A DNA stretch of 48,256 nucleotides, taken from IMG/VR virus record IMGVR_UViG_3300020020_000051, positions 1-48,256 of that record. One strand, written 5' to 3'. The DNA comes from a virus. The notes beneath the pieces are model-generated. The model was not told where the DNA came from and made no database searches. It was given only the letters and a program-made list of their open reading frames with translations. This document shows, one piece after another, positions 1 to 8,192 of this stretch (within the stretch, counting starts at the first letter, position 1; each line of letters begins with the position of its first letter). A program made the translations under genes and the position numbers.

Positions 1-276
1 GCCAGCCAGACGGGTCACGAACGGCACCAGCAATTCCTGTCTTAGATCATCCGGCATGAGGTCATTTAACCTCAATGCATAGGCAGCGATCGACCGCGAG
101 AAACACGACGGGCAGTCGCTGGCGCGATTGACCCTGCGGTACTCGAAGCCGGCGACCACAATCGCCGCCTCGTTGATACAAGTTCCGCCGTCAGGTCCAG
201 GAAAATCATGGCCCCCTACGAGCAGGCGCCAGTTCAGTACGCGAGATATTTCTTTCAAGTCATATCGCTGTGTCAT
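1..276 (-). CDS. Conserved hypothetical protein, 3' end outside window
   Basis: Leftward gene with 92 codons visible and no stop before the window edge. The ATG lies one base after the TGA of the preceding gene (TGACATG), with GGGAG 7 bases upstream, so it is probably translated by coupling. The visible product contains GGHDFPGPDGGTCINEAA and a CPSCFSRSIAAYAL stretch. I recall this as an uncharacterised family in phages and rhizobial genomes; no function is known to me. The two Cys in CPSC could bind metal, but no second pair is visible. At the sister locus on the right a different gene (45985-46173) takes this place behind an almost identical ribosome binding site. Confidence 0.75.
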   Translation of the reverse strand, partial: MTQRYDLKEISRVLNWRLLVGGHDFPGPDGGTCINEAAIVVAGFEYRRVNRASDCPSCFSRSIAAYALRLNDLMPDDLRQELLVPFVTRLAG

Positions 277-277
277 G

Positions 278-529
278 TCATATCTCCCTTATCTTATCTG
301 TTGCACGCCAGATGGTTGTATCGGTGCCCTGATTGGATGTACCGAAGTTGGATTTGATAAACTTATCGACCTTGCGCTGTGATTGTAAGTGCTCTAGATA
401 CGCTACACATTCAACCGCTTTAACTTTTATGCAGACCCGTCCTGTAATCTTCATCTGCTTAACACCCTTCGGTCCCGCCTTGATCAACATCTGGACCACT
501 TCTTCCTGCCAATCTCTGTATTGCCACAC
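278..529 (-). CDS. Small winged-helix-like protein (copy 1)
   Basis: An 83-residue protein starting with GTG, preceded by AAGGA 8 bases upstream, directly after the polymerase stop. Helix-like segments (EEVVQMLIKAGPKGV, then KAVECVAYLEHLQSQRKV) followed by a polar wing-like stretch (GTSNQGTDTTIW) fit a winged helix-turn-helix of the kind that begins with a LL..AGPKGV pattern. That assignment is by eye only. A copy differing at two residues lies at 46175-46426. Its position next to the DNA polymerase, and its survival in both loci, make it a candidate DNA-binding regulator, possibly of the genome-wide palindrome. This is inference. Confidence 0.8.
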   Translation of the reverse strand: MWQYRDWQEEVVQMLIKAGPKGVKQMKITGRVCIKVKAVECVAYLEHLQSQRKVDKFIKSNFGTSNQGTDTTIWRATDKIREI

Positions 530-541
530 CGTCGTAGTCCT

Positions 542-3088
542 TCATAATTCCATCTTTATCATGTGTGCCCATCTATGTAATCCTTTCTTTTGATCCAATA
601 CAAACGCTCCTGGTGATTTTACTTTCTTGCCACTCCAATCTACTGTAGCTTTCTCGTTCCAGATTGTGGGAACTGAAATCTTCAATTCCGCTGGAATGCT
701 TAGCGGTTCCGCTAGCCTTCTTTTCCATACGTCTTGTATCCATATAGGTTCCTCTGCATACTTCTTTAGAATTGCACCCACTGTCTTAGCGACACGAGGC
801 GTGGAAATCGCGACAAGATTGTCATGCACATCAATAGCGATCCGAGCCCTGCCCTTCGGCCAATCGTCATCTTCCATGGATTGATACCAAGTCCTTGTAA
901 CCTTGTCACCAATAGTCGATTGCGGGTAAAACGCAATAATGGATTCCAGTACTGAGTCGTCGAGTTGCTGAACGACTTTAAGTCTACGGCCAAAGGCGTT
1001 CGATATGGATTTCGTCGTACGAAACTGCCTTTCTTCTTGCGTCCACCACCGCTTAATCTCTGGAGTGATTTGATGATAGATGATGAATGATCGTTGGGCT
1101 TGGAAATATGGAAGACCTGTGACTTCCGCGAGCTTCTCCATCTGCATACGATAGTTAAGTCCATGTCTGCACCTTTTCGCTATGTACCTGATTGTTGGTT
1201 TATTGTCTTCGTCCCAATCTGTCTTTGGTACTTGATCATATGGCACCTTAAACATTTCGCTGGCCAACGCTCTGTGTGAGTCATACAGACCGTCGATCCT
1301 AGCCTGAGCATACTGGTCTTTCCATTTCTGAATGTCTGCACGAAAAGAAACAACTTGTGCCTCTGCTTGGGATAGATCAAAATATACAAACACACAACCG
1401 TCGTCGGCGACGTATTGGACACGAGCACGAACCGGTTGATTTTGCATGTTTCCACCGTCACCGTCGAGCAGTTTAGTACTCGAAAGGCGGCCTGGAGCCT
1501 TTGCAACCCCATATTGTTTGTAGTCGCAGCGAAATCTGCCATCTGATGACACTCTAGACTTTGCATACGTCGAGAAGAACTTGTGTTCTTCCTTAAACTT
1601 GTTGAGCGCAACGATCATCTCCTTTGCCAGTGGAGTCGTAGACGGGTCTTTGAGGATAATATTTCTATTCTCTTCATTGGTCGAACGACCCCGTCCTTTG
1701 AGTTTAAGTATGTCGAAAAATAACACCTGTAACTGTTGCCATGAAGATGGCAACGGGTGGTACTCTTCATCGCCTGTAATCTCATGCACAATCCGATAGA
1801 ATTCATTCTCAAAACTCTTAACATCCTGCTCACACTCTTTGATGACGCGCTGCTTGACCACTTCATCTGATCTAACTCCATGAATCGTAGCCTCGGTTAG
1901 ATGCGGTTGAGCACGCATTACATGATCGAAAAAGAAATCATGCATTCCAGAGATCTTCAATTCCCTTGCTAATCGTTCGTGGACTGCGTAGGTAAGAGCG
2001 GTATCTTTACAATTATACTTCCAGTATGTGTCAATATCTCCACCTTCTTTCCAAATTTGAGCATCATCCTTATAAAAAGGGTGCGTGGTATAACATGATA
2101 CAAGGAAAGCCAAACTGTGTGGCAGTCGCGGCAACAAGGTATGATGCGCGAGTAGCGTGTCGAACCAGAGCTTGATCCTGAGTCTTTCACGCATCCCTGT
2201 CCAGTAAGAGTCAAAACCTCCATTTTGCGCGATGATCTTGTGTGAGTCACACAGAGATTGCAACGCGCACAAGATGTCTGCTTCTTGAGATACTGTGAAT
2301 CGGTTTTGGACAGTATCTCGAAGGCTAATGCACATAGCTTTGTGTGGATCGTTACTGAGTCCGTAGCAAGCCGTGTATCCATTAATGGCTTCGATGTCAA
2401 ACGAAACTGGCTTTGTAGATTTCTGTAGATCACGAATAAACGCGAGTACCTCCTTGTACGTCGGATTGATAATCTCCTGGATGTAGTGCATTTTGTAGAC
2501 ATTGCGAATCACCATATCCAGCTTGTGCAGATCGGCTATGAATATTGGCTCAAACCGTGGATCACGTCCATGCATAGCATACGCTGGATTGATCGTACAT
2601 ACGATCCAGCCTTCCTTACCATTCGGTAGAACACTTTCGATAACTGAGCCTCTCCAGTTCAGGATGCCACTCTCGCCAGTCATAGCCCCCAACGCCATGG
2701 AGCCGAGACACACAATGATCTTGGCTTTTGGCAACTGTTCCAATTCCCATTGTAACAGTGACGACCATTGTTCTAACTCGTCTTGGTGGACTTCGTGTCG
2801 TTCGTTGGTCCTTCGACTAAGACTAATTTGTCGTTTGACCACGTTAGTACAATACGCATTGTGTCTTCCAATATGAAATCTTCCAGTGACTCGCCATAAC
2901 ATCTGACCAGAGCCCCCGACAAACGGTCGTCTACTTCTATCGCGAACCTCTGATTCCCCCGGCCCTTCACCAACAAAAACCACTTCGGCATCGATCGGTC
3001 CATCACTAAATACCTCTGTTTTGAGTCCCATCAGATCGGCTTGGTCGCGAAACTCTTGTTCTAGAGTTTCTTTTGTGTGTCGTTTCAT
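542..3088 (-). CDS. DNA polymerase family A with 3'-5' exonuclease and N-terminal UDG-like domain
   Basis: An 848-residue replicative polymerase. Residues 1-195 resemble a family 4 uracil-DNA glycosylase: GEGPGE at 40-45, RPFVGGSGQML around 54-64, and INPAY at 166-170 where the family usually has HPS or HPA. The iron-sulphur cysteines of that family are not visible (KR replaces KCRP near 85), so glycosylase activity is doubtful. The exonuclease motifs are intact: D231-I-E233, N289/D293, and Y358xxxD362. Polymerase motif A is DLSQAE at 571-576, motif B spans about R634 to Y646, and motif C is H755-D756-N757 instead of the usual HDE. UDG-polymerase fusions are known, for example in SPO1. The start overlaps the upstream stop by ATGA. 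Two copies of the 15-bp palindrome lie in frame (LCDSHK 279-284 and LYDSHR 601-606). Confidence 0.96.
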   Translation of the reverse strand: MKRHTKETLEQEFRDQADLMGLKTEVFSDGPIDAEVVFVGEGPGESEVRDRSRRPFVGGSGQMLWRVTGRFHIGRHNAYCTNVVKRQISLSRRTNERHEVHQDELEQWSSLLQWELEQLPKAKIIVCLGSMALGAMTGESGILNWRGSVIESVLPNGKEGWIVCTINPAYAMHGRDPRFEPIFIADLHKLDMVIRNVYKMHYIQEIINPTYKEVLAFIRDLQKSTKPVSFDIEAINGYTACYGLSNDPHKAMCISLRDTVQNRFTVSQEADILCALQSLCDSHKIIAQNGGFDSYWTGMRERLRIKLWFDTLLAHHTLLPRLPHSLAFLVSCYTTHPFYKDDAQIWKEGGDIDTYWKYNCKDTALTYAVHERLARELKISGMHDFFFDHVMRAQPHLTEATIHGVRSDEVVKQRVIKECEQDVKSFENEFYRIVHEITGDEEYHPLPSSWQQLQVLFFDILKLKGRGRSTNEENRNIILKDPSTTPLAKEMIVALNKFKEEHKFFSTYAKSRVSSDGRFRCDYKQYGVAKAPGRLSSTKLLDGDGGNMQNQPVRARVQYVADDGCVFVYFDLSQAEAQVVSFRADIQKWKDQYAQARIDGLYDSHRALASEMFKVPYDQVPKTDWDEDNKPTIRYIAKRCRHGLNYRMQMEKLAEVTGLPYFQAQRSFIIYHQITPEIKRWWTQEERQFRTTKSISNAFGRRLKVVQQLDDSVLESIIAFYPQSTIGDKVTRTWYQSMEDDDWPKGRARIAIDVHDNLVAISTPRVAKTVGAILKKYAEEPIWIQDVWKRRLAEPLSIPAELKISVPTIWNEKATVDWSGKKVKSPGAFVLDQKKGLHRWAHMIKMEL
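1273..1287 (+). repeat. Palindrome copy (exact), in polymerase
   Basis: TGTGTGAGTCATACA. Encodes LYDSHR on the minus strand. Confidence 0.85.
2239..2253 (+). repeat. Palindrome copy (exact), in polymerase
   Basis: TGTGTGAGTCACACA, symmetric. Encodes LCDSHK on the minus strand. Confidence 0.85.
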
Positions 3089-3327
3089 GTTTCGGTTCCT
3101 AGTATAGATTCATTCTCCTGCTCTTTCCAAATCACAAGGCAACCGGGGTGTGCTCGTAGAAACACGACCATTTTCTCAGTACTGGTAAACTCTCGGCTTC
3201 TGCCATTCAGTGGAGTTACAAACCAACACATACTTTGGCGTTCTCTCTTAGCCACGGCGGCACGAGCTAGCCGCCCGCTGTAGATCAGTTGCTTCTTGGA
3301 CGGTTTCATCGTGTCATTCCTTGTCAT
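3085..3327 (-). CDS. Small basic hypothetical protein
   Basis: An 80-residue protein between helicase and polymerase. Both junctions are ATGA overlaps, so the three genes form one translationally coupled unit. The N-terminal 30 residues are Lys/Arg-rich (KPSKKQLIYSGRLARAAVAKRER) and the C-terminal half looks like a small beta-rich fold (WFVTPLNG, VVFLRAHPG, LVIWKEQ). I do not recognise a family. Translation could instead start at Met7. The placement suggests a replisome accessory role, which is inference only. Confidence 0.8.
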   Translation of the reverse strand: MTRNDTMKPSKKQLIYSGRLARAAVAKRERQSMCWFVTPLNGRSREFTSTEKMVVFLRAHPGCLVIWKEQENESILGTET

Positions 3328-4571
3328 ACTTCTGCCCTCCGTAGTGCTAGATACATTGCACGTCTGTCAGCGATTATGATCACATGACCTTTCGCTCTCG
3401 TTATTGCGGTGTAGAAATTTCTACGGTTAAGAAGAAATGCCTGCCCCCTTGAAATGCAATAAATAACAGTCTCAAACTCAGAACCTTGTGCTTTGTGAGT
3501 CGTAATCGCGTACCCCAACTCCAACTGTTTCCTTGGGTCATATTGGATATGCGCTCCATGATACCAACTGAACGTCTTCACTCGCGGGGGTACAATCACA
3601 TGACGATCGCCAAGCAGTAAACCAAATGATCCCTCGTCCTCGTCTACCCAATCAACTGTACCAATCTCACCATTGAACAAATCTAGATTGTAGTCGTTCT
3701 TGATCCAGATAAACTTGTCCTTCGGCTTAATGATAAGCTTGGCTTCCTTTTCGTCATAGCGATCCAATCTAAGACCGCCCTTATACTTATTGAACTTCAA
3801 CTGTAGCGTTGGATTAGTCTTGCTTGTCCCAAAGTTACCACGTCTTGTTGGCATAATGATCTGTCGATTATCTTTTGAGAATTCGGCTGTCGAAAACTCC
3901 GCTAATGTTTTTACTGGCCAATCGCTATACAGTATCTCGAACCTGTCATTCCTAGTAGGAATTGACCCACGTAGTATTCGCATCGCATTGGATACAATGT
4001 GATCCTCACTTCTAAAATTGTGATGTAATTCTATCATCGGTCGCTCTTTTAAAATCTTGATGAAAGGTGGTTCGCCTTCCTCGACCGGAGGCAATTGGTT
4101 GTTGTCACCAAAGAACCTAATCACACCACCATTCGGTAATGCATCTATCAACTGTCTATATAGTGTAGGTGCGACCATGGACGCCTCGTCTATGATTACA
4201 ACTGTTTCATCAAGAGGCTTGAACCTATTTCGCTTAGGTTCGGTTGGATCAATTTGACCGAAATCATCTTCATCCGGCCTTGGAAATTCCAACAATCTAT
4301 GTATCGTCTTGGCTGGTATGCCTGTCAGTTCTTGAATGCGTTTTGCAGCACGTCCGGTCGGAGCGGCCAGGACAACCTTGCGTCCACGTCTGGCAAGTAT
4401 TTCGTATATCTTACCAAGGACCAACGTCTTTCCTGTACCTGCTCCGCCGGTTACGCTTGCGATCAGAGTAGACAAATCACAACATAACATGACGGCGTTC
4501 TCTTGTTCGACACTGAGAATCGTCTCATGCTCCGGCCTTGGAGCCGGTTTGTTCAGCTTAGGTTTGGTCAT
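3324..4571 (-). CDS. SF1 DNA helicase, RecD/Dda-like
   Basis: A 415-residue ATP-dependent DNA helicase of the RecD2/Dda type (superfamily 1B, 5'-3' polarity expected for the family). Visible motifs in order: Walker A TGGAGTGKT (41-49), motif Ia PTGRAAKRI, Walker B VVIIDEAS (about 124-131), motif III FGDNNQLPPV (154-163), motif V ITTHKAQGSEF and motif VI FYTAITRAKGH near the C-terminus. The long N-terminal domain of cellular RecD2 is absent. Start is ATG with AAGGAG upstream. The stop overlaps the next gene (ATGA). Function with the neighbouring polymerase in DNA replication is well supported by context. Confidence 0.95.
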   Translation of the reverse strand: MTKPKLNKPAPRPEHETILSVEQENAVMLCCDLSTLIASVTGGAGTGKTLVLGKIYEILARRGRKVVLAAPTGRAAKRIQELTGIPAKTIHRLLEFPRPDEDDFGQIDPTEPKRNRFKPLDETVVIIDEASMVAPTLYRQLIDALPNGGVIRFFGDNNQLPPVEEGEPPFIKILKERPMIELHHNFRSEDHIVSNAMRILRGSIPTRNDRFEILYSDWPVKTLAEFSTAEFSKDNRQIIMPTRRGNFGTSKTNPTLQLKFNKYKGGLRLDRYDEKEAKLIIKPKDKFIWIKNDYNLDLFNGEIGTVDWVDEDEGSFGLLLGDRHVIVPPRVKTFSWYHGAHIQYDPRKQLELGYAITTHKAQGSEFETVIYCISRGQAFLLNRRNFYTAITRAKGHVIIIADRRAMYLALRRAEV

Positions 4572-4582
4572 GTCTTATCTCC

Positions 4583-4852
4583 TTATACTTCTGACAACTT
4601 AACACGTTTCCCCGGAACGACCATTGGATCGACCTTTGGCTTCGGAACCTCTGGCTCTTCTATCTCCGATAGTATCTGTTCAGCGGCTTGGATCAGTACC
4701 ATTCTGGTGAAGTCTGCCTGGCCTAATCCTAGATGCCGAGCCGCCAAATCGATCTTTCGCTTATCACCAATATACATACGTGTCAGCACAGCGGAACTTC
4801 CGGCACGCCGAAACGAGAACAAGTCTACGGTGATCCGTTGCGGTAACACCAC
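4583..4852 (-). CDS. Small protein with ribbon-helix-helix-like segment
   Basis: An 89-residue protein starting at GTG, with AGGAG 8 bases upstream. Residues about 26-62 (RMYIGDKRKIDLAARHLGL then GQADFTRMVLIQAAEQIL) read like the strand plus two helices of a ribbon-helix-helix or DUF1778-type antitoxin domain. The C-terminal 25 residues are Pro-rich and probably disordered. RHH proteins bind short palindromes as dimers, so this is one candidate for a reader of the repeated palindrome, but nothing direct shows it. There is no toxin partner next to it. Confidence 0.75.
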   Translation of the reverse strand: MVLPQRITVDLFSFRRAGSSAVLTRMYIGDKRKIDLAARHLGLGQADFTRMVLIQAAEQILSEIEEPEVPKPKVDPMVVPGKRVKLSEV

Positions 4853-4873
4853 TTGAGTCTCTCCTATGGTTGT

Positions 4874-4906
4874 GGCGGTGTACGACTGTGCGAGTCGTAC
4901 ACCGCC
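4874..4906. other. Perfect 14-bp hairpin containing the palindrome
   Basis: Arms GGCGGTGTACGACT (4874-4887) and AGTCGTACACCGCC (4893-4906) are perfectly complementary around a 5-base loop. The 15-bp palindrome TGTGCGAGTCGTACA occupies loop plus right arm. It lies in the 62-base gap between two leftward genes. No T-run follows on either strand, so a classical intrinsic terminator is unlikely; a processing site or attenuating structure is possible. Confidence 0.75.
4887..4901 (+). repeat. Palindrome copy (exact), in hairpin
   Basis: TGTGCGAGTCGTACA, within the hairpin at 4874-4906. Confidence 0.85.
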
Positions 4907-4914
4907 AGTCTTAA

Positions 4915-5436
4915 CTACCGCCCACGACGGGAAGCAGCCTTCTTCGGTTCAGCAGCACGAGGCGTCGCAGCACCGCGTCTGGTCTGCGTAGTCTCGTCTT
5001 CGCCAGTCTGTTCGAGCGACTTGATTTCCATTCGACGCTCGCCCTGGTACAGATTGCCTGGACCAACCAGCAACTTCACGCGCCTACCCATCCACTCATT
5101 CGGATCGATAGACGTAGTGTTTGAGTCAAGGCCGAAAGCCTCGATCATCTTACGCAAGTTATACAAAGCCCGACGATCACCCCGTTGCGGGACAATCTGA
5201 CGATTCCACGACATTGTAGCACCGTCCGGGTAATGCTCTCGCAGGTCCGCTGGTATCTGATCGTTGGGAATAACGATCCGAACCGAATAGTACTGGTTTC
5301 CCTTCCCTTGGGATACACCCATTTGGATGTCCTGGACTTCTCCGATGTATCGACCTGCTGGAATGTCCGGCGGGCGCTCTACATCCGCGAGATTGTCTTC
5401 CAATTCCAAAACACCCAAAGGCTCGTCTGCCATCAT
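4915..5436 (-). CDS. Probable single-stranded DNA-binding protein (DUF669-like)
   Basis: A 173-residue protein with an OB-fold-like pattern: GRYIGEVQDIQMG, YYSVRIVIPN, an internal LRKMIEAFGL helix and WMGRRVKLLVG. It has a basic, low-complexity tail ending ASRRGR. The layout matches phage SSB/DUF669 proteins that usually accompany Sak4-type ATPases, and the next gene upstream is such an ATPase. The tail is Arg-rich rather than the acidic tip typical of bacterial SSB. Start could be either of two adjacent ATGs. Family assignment rests on pattern and context. Confidence 0.75.
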   Translation of the reverse strand: MMADEPLGVLELEDNLADVERPPDIPAGRYIGEVQDIQMGVSQGKGNQYYSVRIVIPNDQIPADLREHYPDGATMSWNRQIVPQRGDRRALYNLRKMIEAFGLDSNTTSIDPNEWMGRRVKLLVGPGNLYQGERRMEIKSLEQTGEDETTQTRRGAATPRAAEPKKAASRRGR

Positions 5437-5499
5437 TGTGTTACCTCATTGGGCCTGGACAGTCAGCCCTCGATTTTCCACCTAATCACACACTGTCCC

Positions 5500-5514
5500 T
5501 GTGCGACTCACACG
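5500..5514 (-). repeat. Palindrome copy (one mismatch), intergenic
   Basis: TGTGCGACTCACACG between the SSB-like and ATPase genes; a second overlapping palindrome ACACGACTCGTGT follows. Confidence 0.75.
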
Positions 5515-5542
5515 ACTCGTGTGAACTCTATGACTAGCGTTG

Positions 5543-6406
5543 TCATTTCTTTTTCACCGGCAGTTGCAGCTTCTTTCCACCACCGGCGACCCACTTCTCA
5601 TAAAAGCTTGCAATGGTCATCTGTCCTCTATCCGGCACATCTGCATCATAGCTCAAATAGAACTCCGGTAATCCCTTATCTGTAAACATTCTGGTCTTCA
5701 TGGGCTTTCGCTTTCTTGTCGATCTGAATGCAATGAACCGTTTCTTTTCCGCTGTGGATTCCTGACCCATGAACCATATCTCACTTAGTCGCCATGCTGT
5801 ATTGTTTACAATCTTTCCACCAAGAGACATTCCAATATAGTCAATCACTTCCGATTTGCCGTCCTTGATCCATGTCGGATCATCCTCATGCGCTGTAATG
5901 ATACAATGAACGTTGTGCCTCGCCGTTACTTTCAGAACCTCAGTAAGTATCTGTAGCGTTATCGCATTCCTTCCGCCATACGCAGATATACCAGGAAACT
6001 CCATGGTAGGCTGAAAACCAACGCTCCTACCTATTCCTTTCTCAACAGACTGTTGTAATGCCTTGTACGAAACAGCAGTAGCACTGTCCAAAACAACGCT
6101 CGCAATACCGACATTATTGCGTAGCAAACTATCCAAACCAAAGGGATCGTCGGACTGACCCAATTCACATAGCTGGCGGTGACCAACGCCAGAGTAATCA
6201 GCAACCAAGACATCATCTCTATGCGCCACACTAACATGTTCGTTATCTCCCATTGAAAGCCACAGTTTCTTTCCGGGTGCGGTAGCTGCAAAGGTTGTCT
6301 TGCCGACACCAGATGGTCCCCACATCAGGATCGCCATACGACTGAGCGAACTGAGACCGTGTGTTATGGTTATCGGGCCTAATTTAAGTTCTGGAGCCTT
6401 AGGCAT
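5543..6406 (-). CDS. Sak4-like RecA-fold ATPase (recombination mediator)
   Basis: A 287-residue P-loop ATPase. Walker A is GPSGVGKTT (30-38) and a Walker B-like strand ends at VVLDS (104-108). Further family signs are GGRNAITLQILTEVLK, CIITAHED and a C-terminal FRSTRKRKP segment. Sak4/AAA_24 proteins are phage single-strand annealing or RecA-like recombinases that work with an SSB, which is the next gene. I prefer this ATG over one nine codons upstream because GGAAGG sits 8 bases before it. The ribosome binding site GGAAGGAAAA is complementary over 9 of 10 bases to the loop of the small RNA at 16933-16998. Confidence 0.9.
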   Translation of the reverse strand: MPKAPELKLGPITITHGLSSLSRMAILMWGPSGVGKTTFAATAPGKKLWLSMGDNEHVSVAHRDDVLVADYSGVGHRQLCELGQSDDPFGLDSLLRNNVGIASVVLDSATAVSYKALQQSVEKGIGRSVGFQPTMEFPGISAYGGRNAITLQILTEVLKVTARHNVHCIITAHEDDPTWIKDGKSEVIDYIGMSLGGKIVNNTAWRLSEIWFMGQESTAEKKRFIAFRSTRKRKPMKTRMFTDKGLPEFYLSYDADVPDRGQMTIASFYEKWVAGGGKKLQLPVKKK

Positions 6407-6471
6407 CACATTTTCCTTCCATACAACAACCACAGCACCTGCAACTAAAGATACAACACAAATATGGACAT

Positions 6472-7593
6472 CTAGCCAGACTCACTAACTCCACGTTCGC
6501 TTGGTGTTGGACTGGCGGCGACCATCTGCTTATTGAACGCTTCTTCTCGTCCATCTGGATGATCGCAACAGAATGGCAACAATGAACAGGGACGGAAGTA
6601 TCTGAGACAGGAGTGTGTGTATCTCGGTGCATGTTCCCAGTCCTTCTCATATCTGTCAAATTTTTCACTCATTTCCCGAACCCACTGACCCCATCTATGG
6701 ATCGAATAGGCCGTCCTTTCCTCTGGCTCCAACACACGAATATCATCTGGACCACCAGACGGCTTGATCTTGAGTCCGGTCACTCTAGGTTTCATTACTG
6801 GGAATCCAAACACAGCCGTACTCGCTGCACAATAACCAGTTACTTGGTGCGACATATCAAACGACGCGGCCCATCCGTCACCCAAACGAACACTGGTCTT
6901 GTTCTCGTCGAGATACCACCGATCACGTTCATTCTTTTTCACTAGTCCGTCGATGGTCCCGATGTACCTAACTTGAACTTCATCCTCAAACCGTAGGGTC
7001 ACATCGAAGTGCTGCTCGATCCCGACCTGGCACTTAGGATTGTCCTTGTTCTCCACATACACCGGCCAGTTACTCATTGATCGCAGTCTTTCCTCACAGT
7101 ACTTGATCGCGGCGGATTGCATGTTGCCTAACGTTCTCGTTTGATCACCTGAATCATCGACCCATCCGCTTGTAGCCATGACTGCGAAGCACAACTCTGT
7201 GAGATTTTCAAACTCGTCGTGTGAGTCACACATCTTTAGGCACTGCTGCCACCGCTTCGCTCCGAACAGGCGATTGGCCGTCGCCAGTGCGTGCTGTGGC
7301 AAGTCCTGGATACGAAACAGCTGCCAAATCCTCACTGCCCCAAACACTTCGTGCATCAACTCTCCCGCTTCTAGGGCCATCGACCTTCCCCGTACTGGCC
7401 ACTGTCTCTGCCAACTCACCGTCCCCCACGTCGGACACCGTTCCATCGCCTCCAATCGACTGTTGGAGTTCGGTCGCAGTTTCTTCTGTTGTTCCTTCGT
7501 GGAACTGTCCACCGAAATCAACAGAGGCAAGCTGTGCCTTCCCGGCTGCGCGACGTGCGGTGATGTAATGCTCGATCTCTTTATCGCAGTCAT
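6472..7593 (-). CDS. Cas4/RecB-like PD-(D/E)XK nuclease with Fe-S cysteines
   Basis: A 373-residue exonuclease-type protein. Nuclease signs in order: SRLEAMERC (45-53), GELMH (77-81), GIEQ (191-194), GTIDG (212-216), D229-E230-N-K232, and SHQVTGY with Q250/Y254. Cys53 together with Cys328, Cys335 and Cys341/342 fits the iron-sulphur clamp of AddB and Cas4-like nucleases. It probably resects ends for the neighbouring ATPase/SSB recombination set. The ATG used has GAGG 8 bases upstream but lies inside another reading frame (7226-7741), giving a 368-base overlap; a later start or a frameshift is possible. Residues 121-126 (MCDSHD) are encoded by the palindrome. Confidence 0.88.
   Translation of the reverse strand: MTAIKRSSITSPHVAQPGRHSLPLLISVDSSTKEQQKKLRPNSNSRLEAMERCPTWGTVSWQRQWPVRGRSMALEAGELMHEVFGAVRIWQLFRIQDLPQHALATANRLFGAKRWQQCLKMCDSHDEFENLTELCFAVMATSGWVDDSGDQTRTLGNMQSAAIKYCEERLRSMSNWPVYVENKDNPKCQVGIEQHFDVTLRFEDEVQVRYIGTIDGLVKKNERDRWYLDENKTSVRLGDGWAASFDMSHQVTGYCAASTAVFGFPVMKPRVTGLKIKPSGGPDDIRVLEPEERTAYSIHRWGQWVREMSEKFDRYEKDWEHAPRYTHSCLRYFRPCSLLPFCCDHPDGREEAFNKQMVAASPTPSERGVSESG
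7218..7232 (+). repeat. Palindrome copy (one mismatch), in nuclease
   Basis: CGTGTGAGTCACACA. Encodes MCDSHD in the nuclease and the stop of the overlapping frame. Confidence 0.75.
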
Positions 7594-7741
7594 CGACTAT
7601 CCTCATGAGTTTATCTGGATCAACTCCCATATCCAAAGCTGCAACTGCAAGCTTTAGTATGGCTTCGTGGAGGACGGCTTCCTCTTCCATCTCGAAGAAG
7701 TTGCCGTCCTCCGTCCTGAACCCTTTAACCGGACTTACCAT
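7226..7741 (-). CDS. Hypothetical protein overlapping the nuclease gene
   Basis: A 171-residue reading frame whose first half looks like a real phage protein: KGFRTEDGNFFEMEEEAVL then helical segments to about residue 75. The second half is Gly/Thr/Asp-rich and overlaps the nuclease frame. Its stop is the TGA inside a palindrome copy, giving a C-terminal Val as in many genes here. The start lies within the end of the upstream gene (17-base overlap). Either the two frames genuinely overlap, or the real protein is shorter or fused by a frameshift. Confidence 0.6.
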   Translation of the reverse strand: MVSPVKGFRTEDGNFFEMEEEAVLHEAILKLAVAALDMGVDPDKLMRIVDDCDKEIEHYITARRAAGKAQLASVDFGGQFHEGTTEETATELQQSIGGDGTVSDVGDGELAETVASTGKVDGPRSGRVDARSVWGSEDLAAVSYPGLATARTGDGQSPVRSEAVAAVPKDV

Positions 7742-8192
7742 CTAACTCATCCGTAAACTTATCCTGTTTCAATAGGAACTTCGGGACCTCCGGTTCCTCT
7801 TCTTTTTTCTCAGGCGGTAGGTTCTTCTCCTGCTCTTTAAGAGCCTCGGCTTTTCTGGTATCCACACGTCTAAAGATCGTGGCGATCTGATCCTGTACGT
7901 TTGCTAATGATACAGACAGATCAGCTGCCAGGAGTTCATAGTGTTGACGTACCCGAACCTCGTTGTCGAACATATCTCGCAGCGTGTCGATTTCCAGTCT
8001 CTGTGCACGAATCTCTACATTTGCTTGATTGACCGCAGACTTGTATTGATCGATGGTACGTTCAGCGTTCTCCAACTGGTTATACATCTGCTCGATGCTC
8101 TCGATGTGCTGCTGCACTGCCGGAGCCAATGGCTTACGCTCGATCATTTCCTTGGCCTCCTGCTTACCCCGTAACCTTTGAACCACGTTCAT
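7725..8192 (-). CDS. Coiled-coil hypothetical protein
   Basis: A 155-residue protein with a long predicted coiled coil from about residue 28 to 112 (heptad-like IESIEQMYNQLENAERTI and later DTLRDMF segments) and a charged Lys/Glu/Pro-rich tail. I do not recognise a family. Start ATG is preceded by GAGAAGGAAAC; a palindrome copy (8206-8220) sits just upstream of that site. A structural or regulatory partner role is possible but not shown. Confidence 0.8.
   Translation of the reverse strand: MNVVQRLRGKQEAKEMIERKPLAPAVQQHIESIEQMYNQLENAERTIDQYKSAVNQANVEIRAQRLEIDTLRDMFDNEVRVRQHYELLAADLSVSLANVQDQIATIFRRVDTRKAEALKEQEKNLPPEKKEEEPEVPKFLLKQDKFTDELDGKSG

Larger units (their letters stand above)
278..2182. 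repeat. Long near-repeat, left copy
   Basis: Aligns without further gaps to 46175-48256 apart from the 177-bp insertion there. Divergence is several percent at DNA level. It ends only because the window ends. Confidence 0.85.

Noticed and set aside
3488-3510. Palindrome-like sequence in the helicase gene
   Set aside because: It matches only about 12 of 15 positions and falls on the conserved THKAQG motif, so chance similarity is likely.
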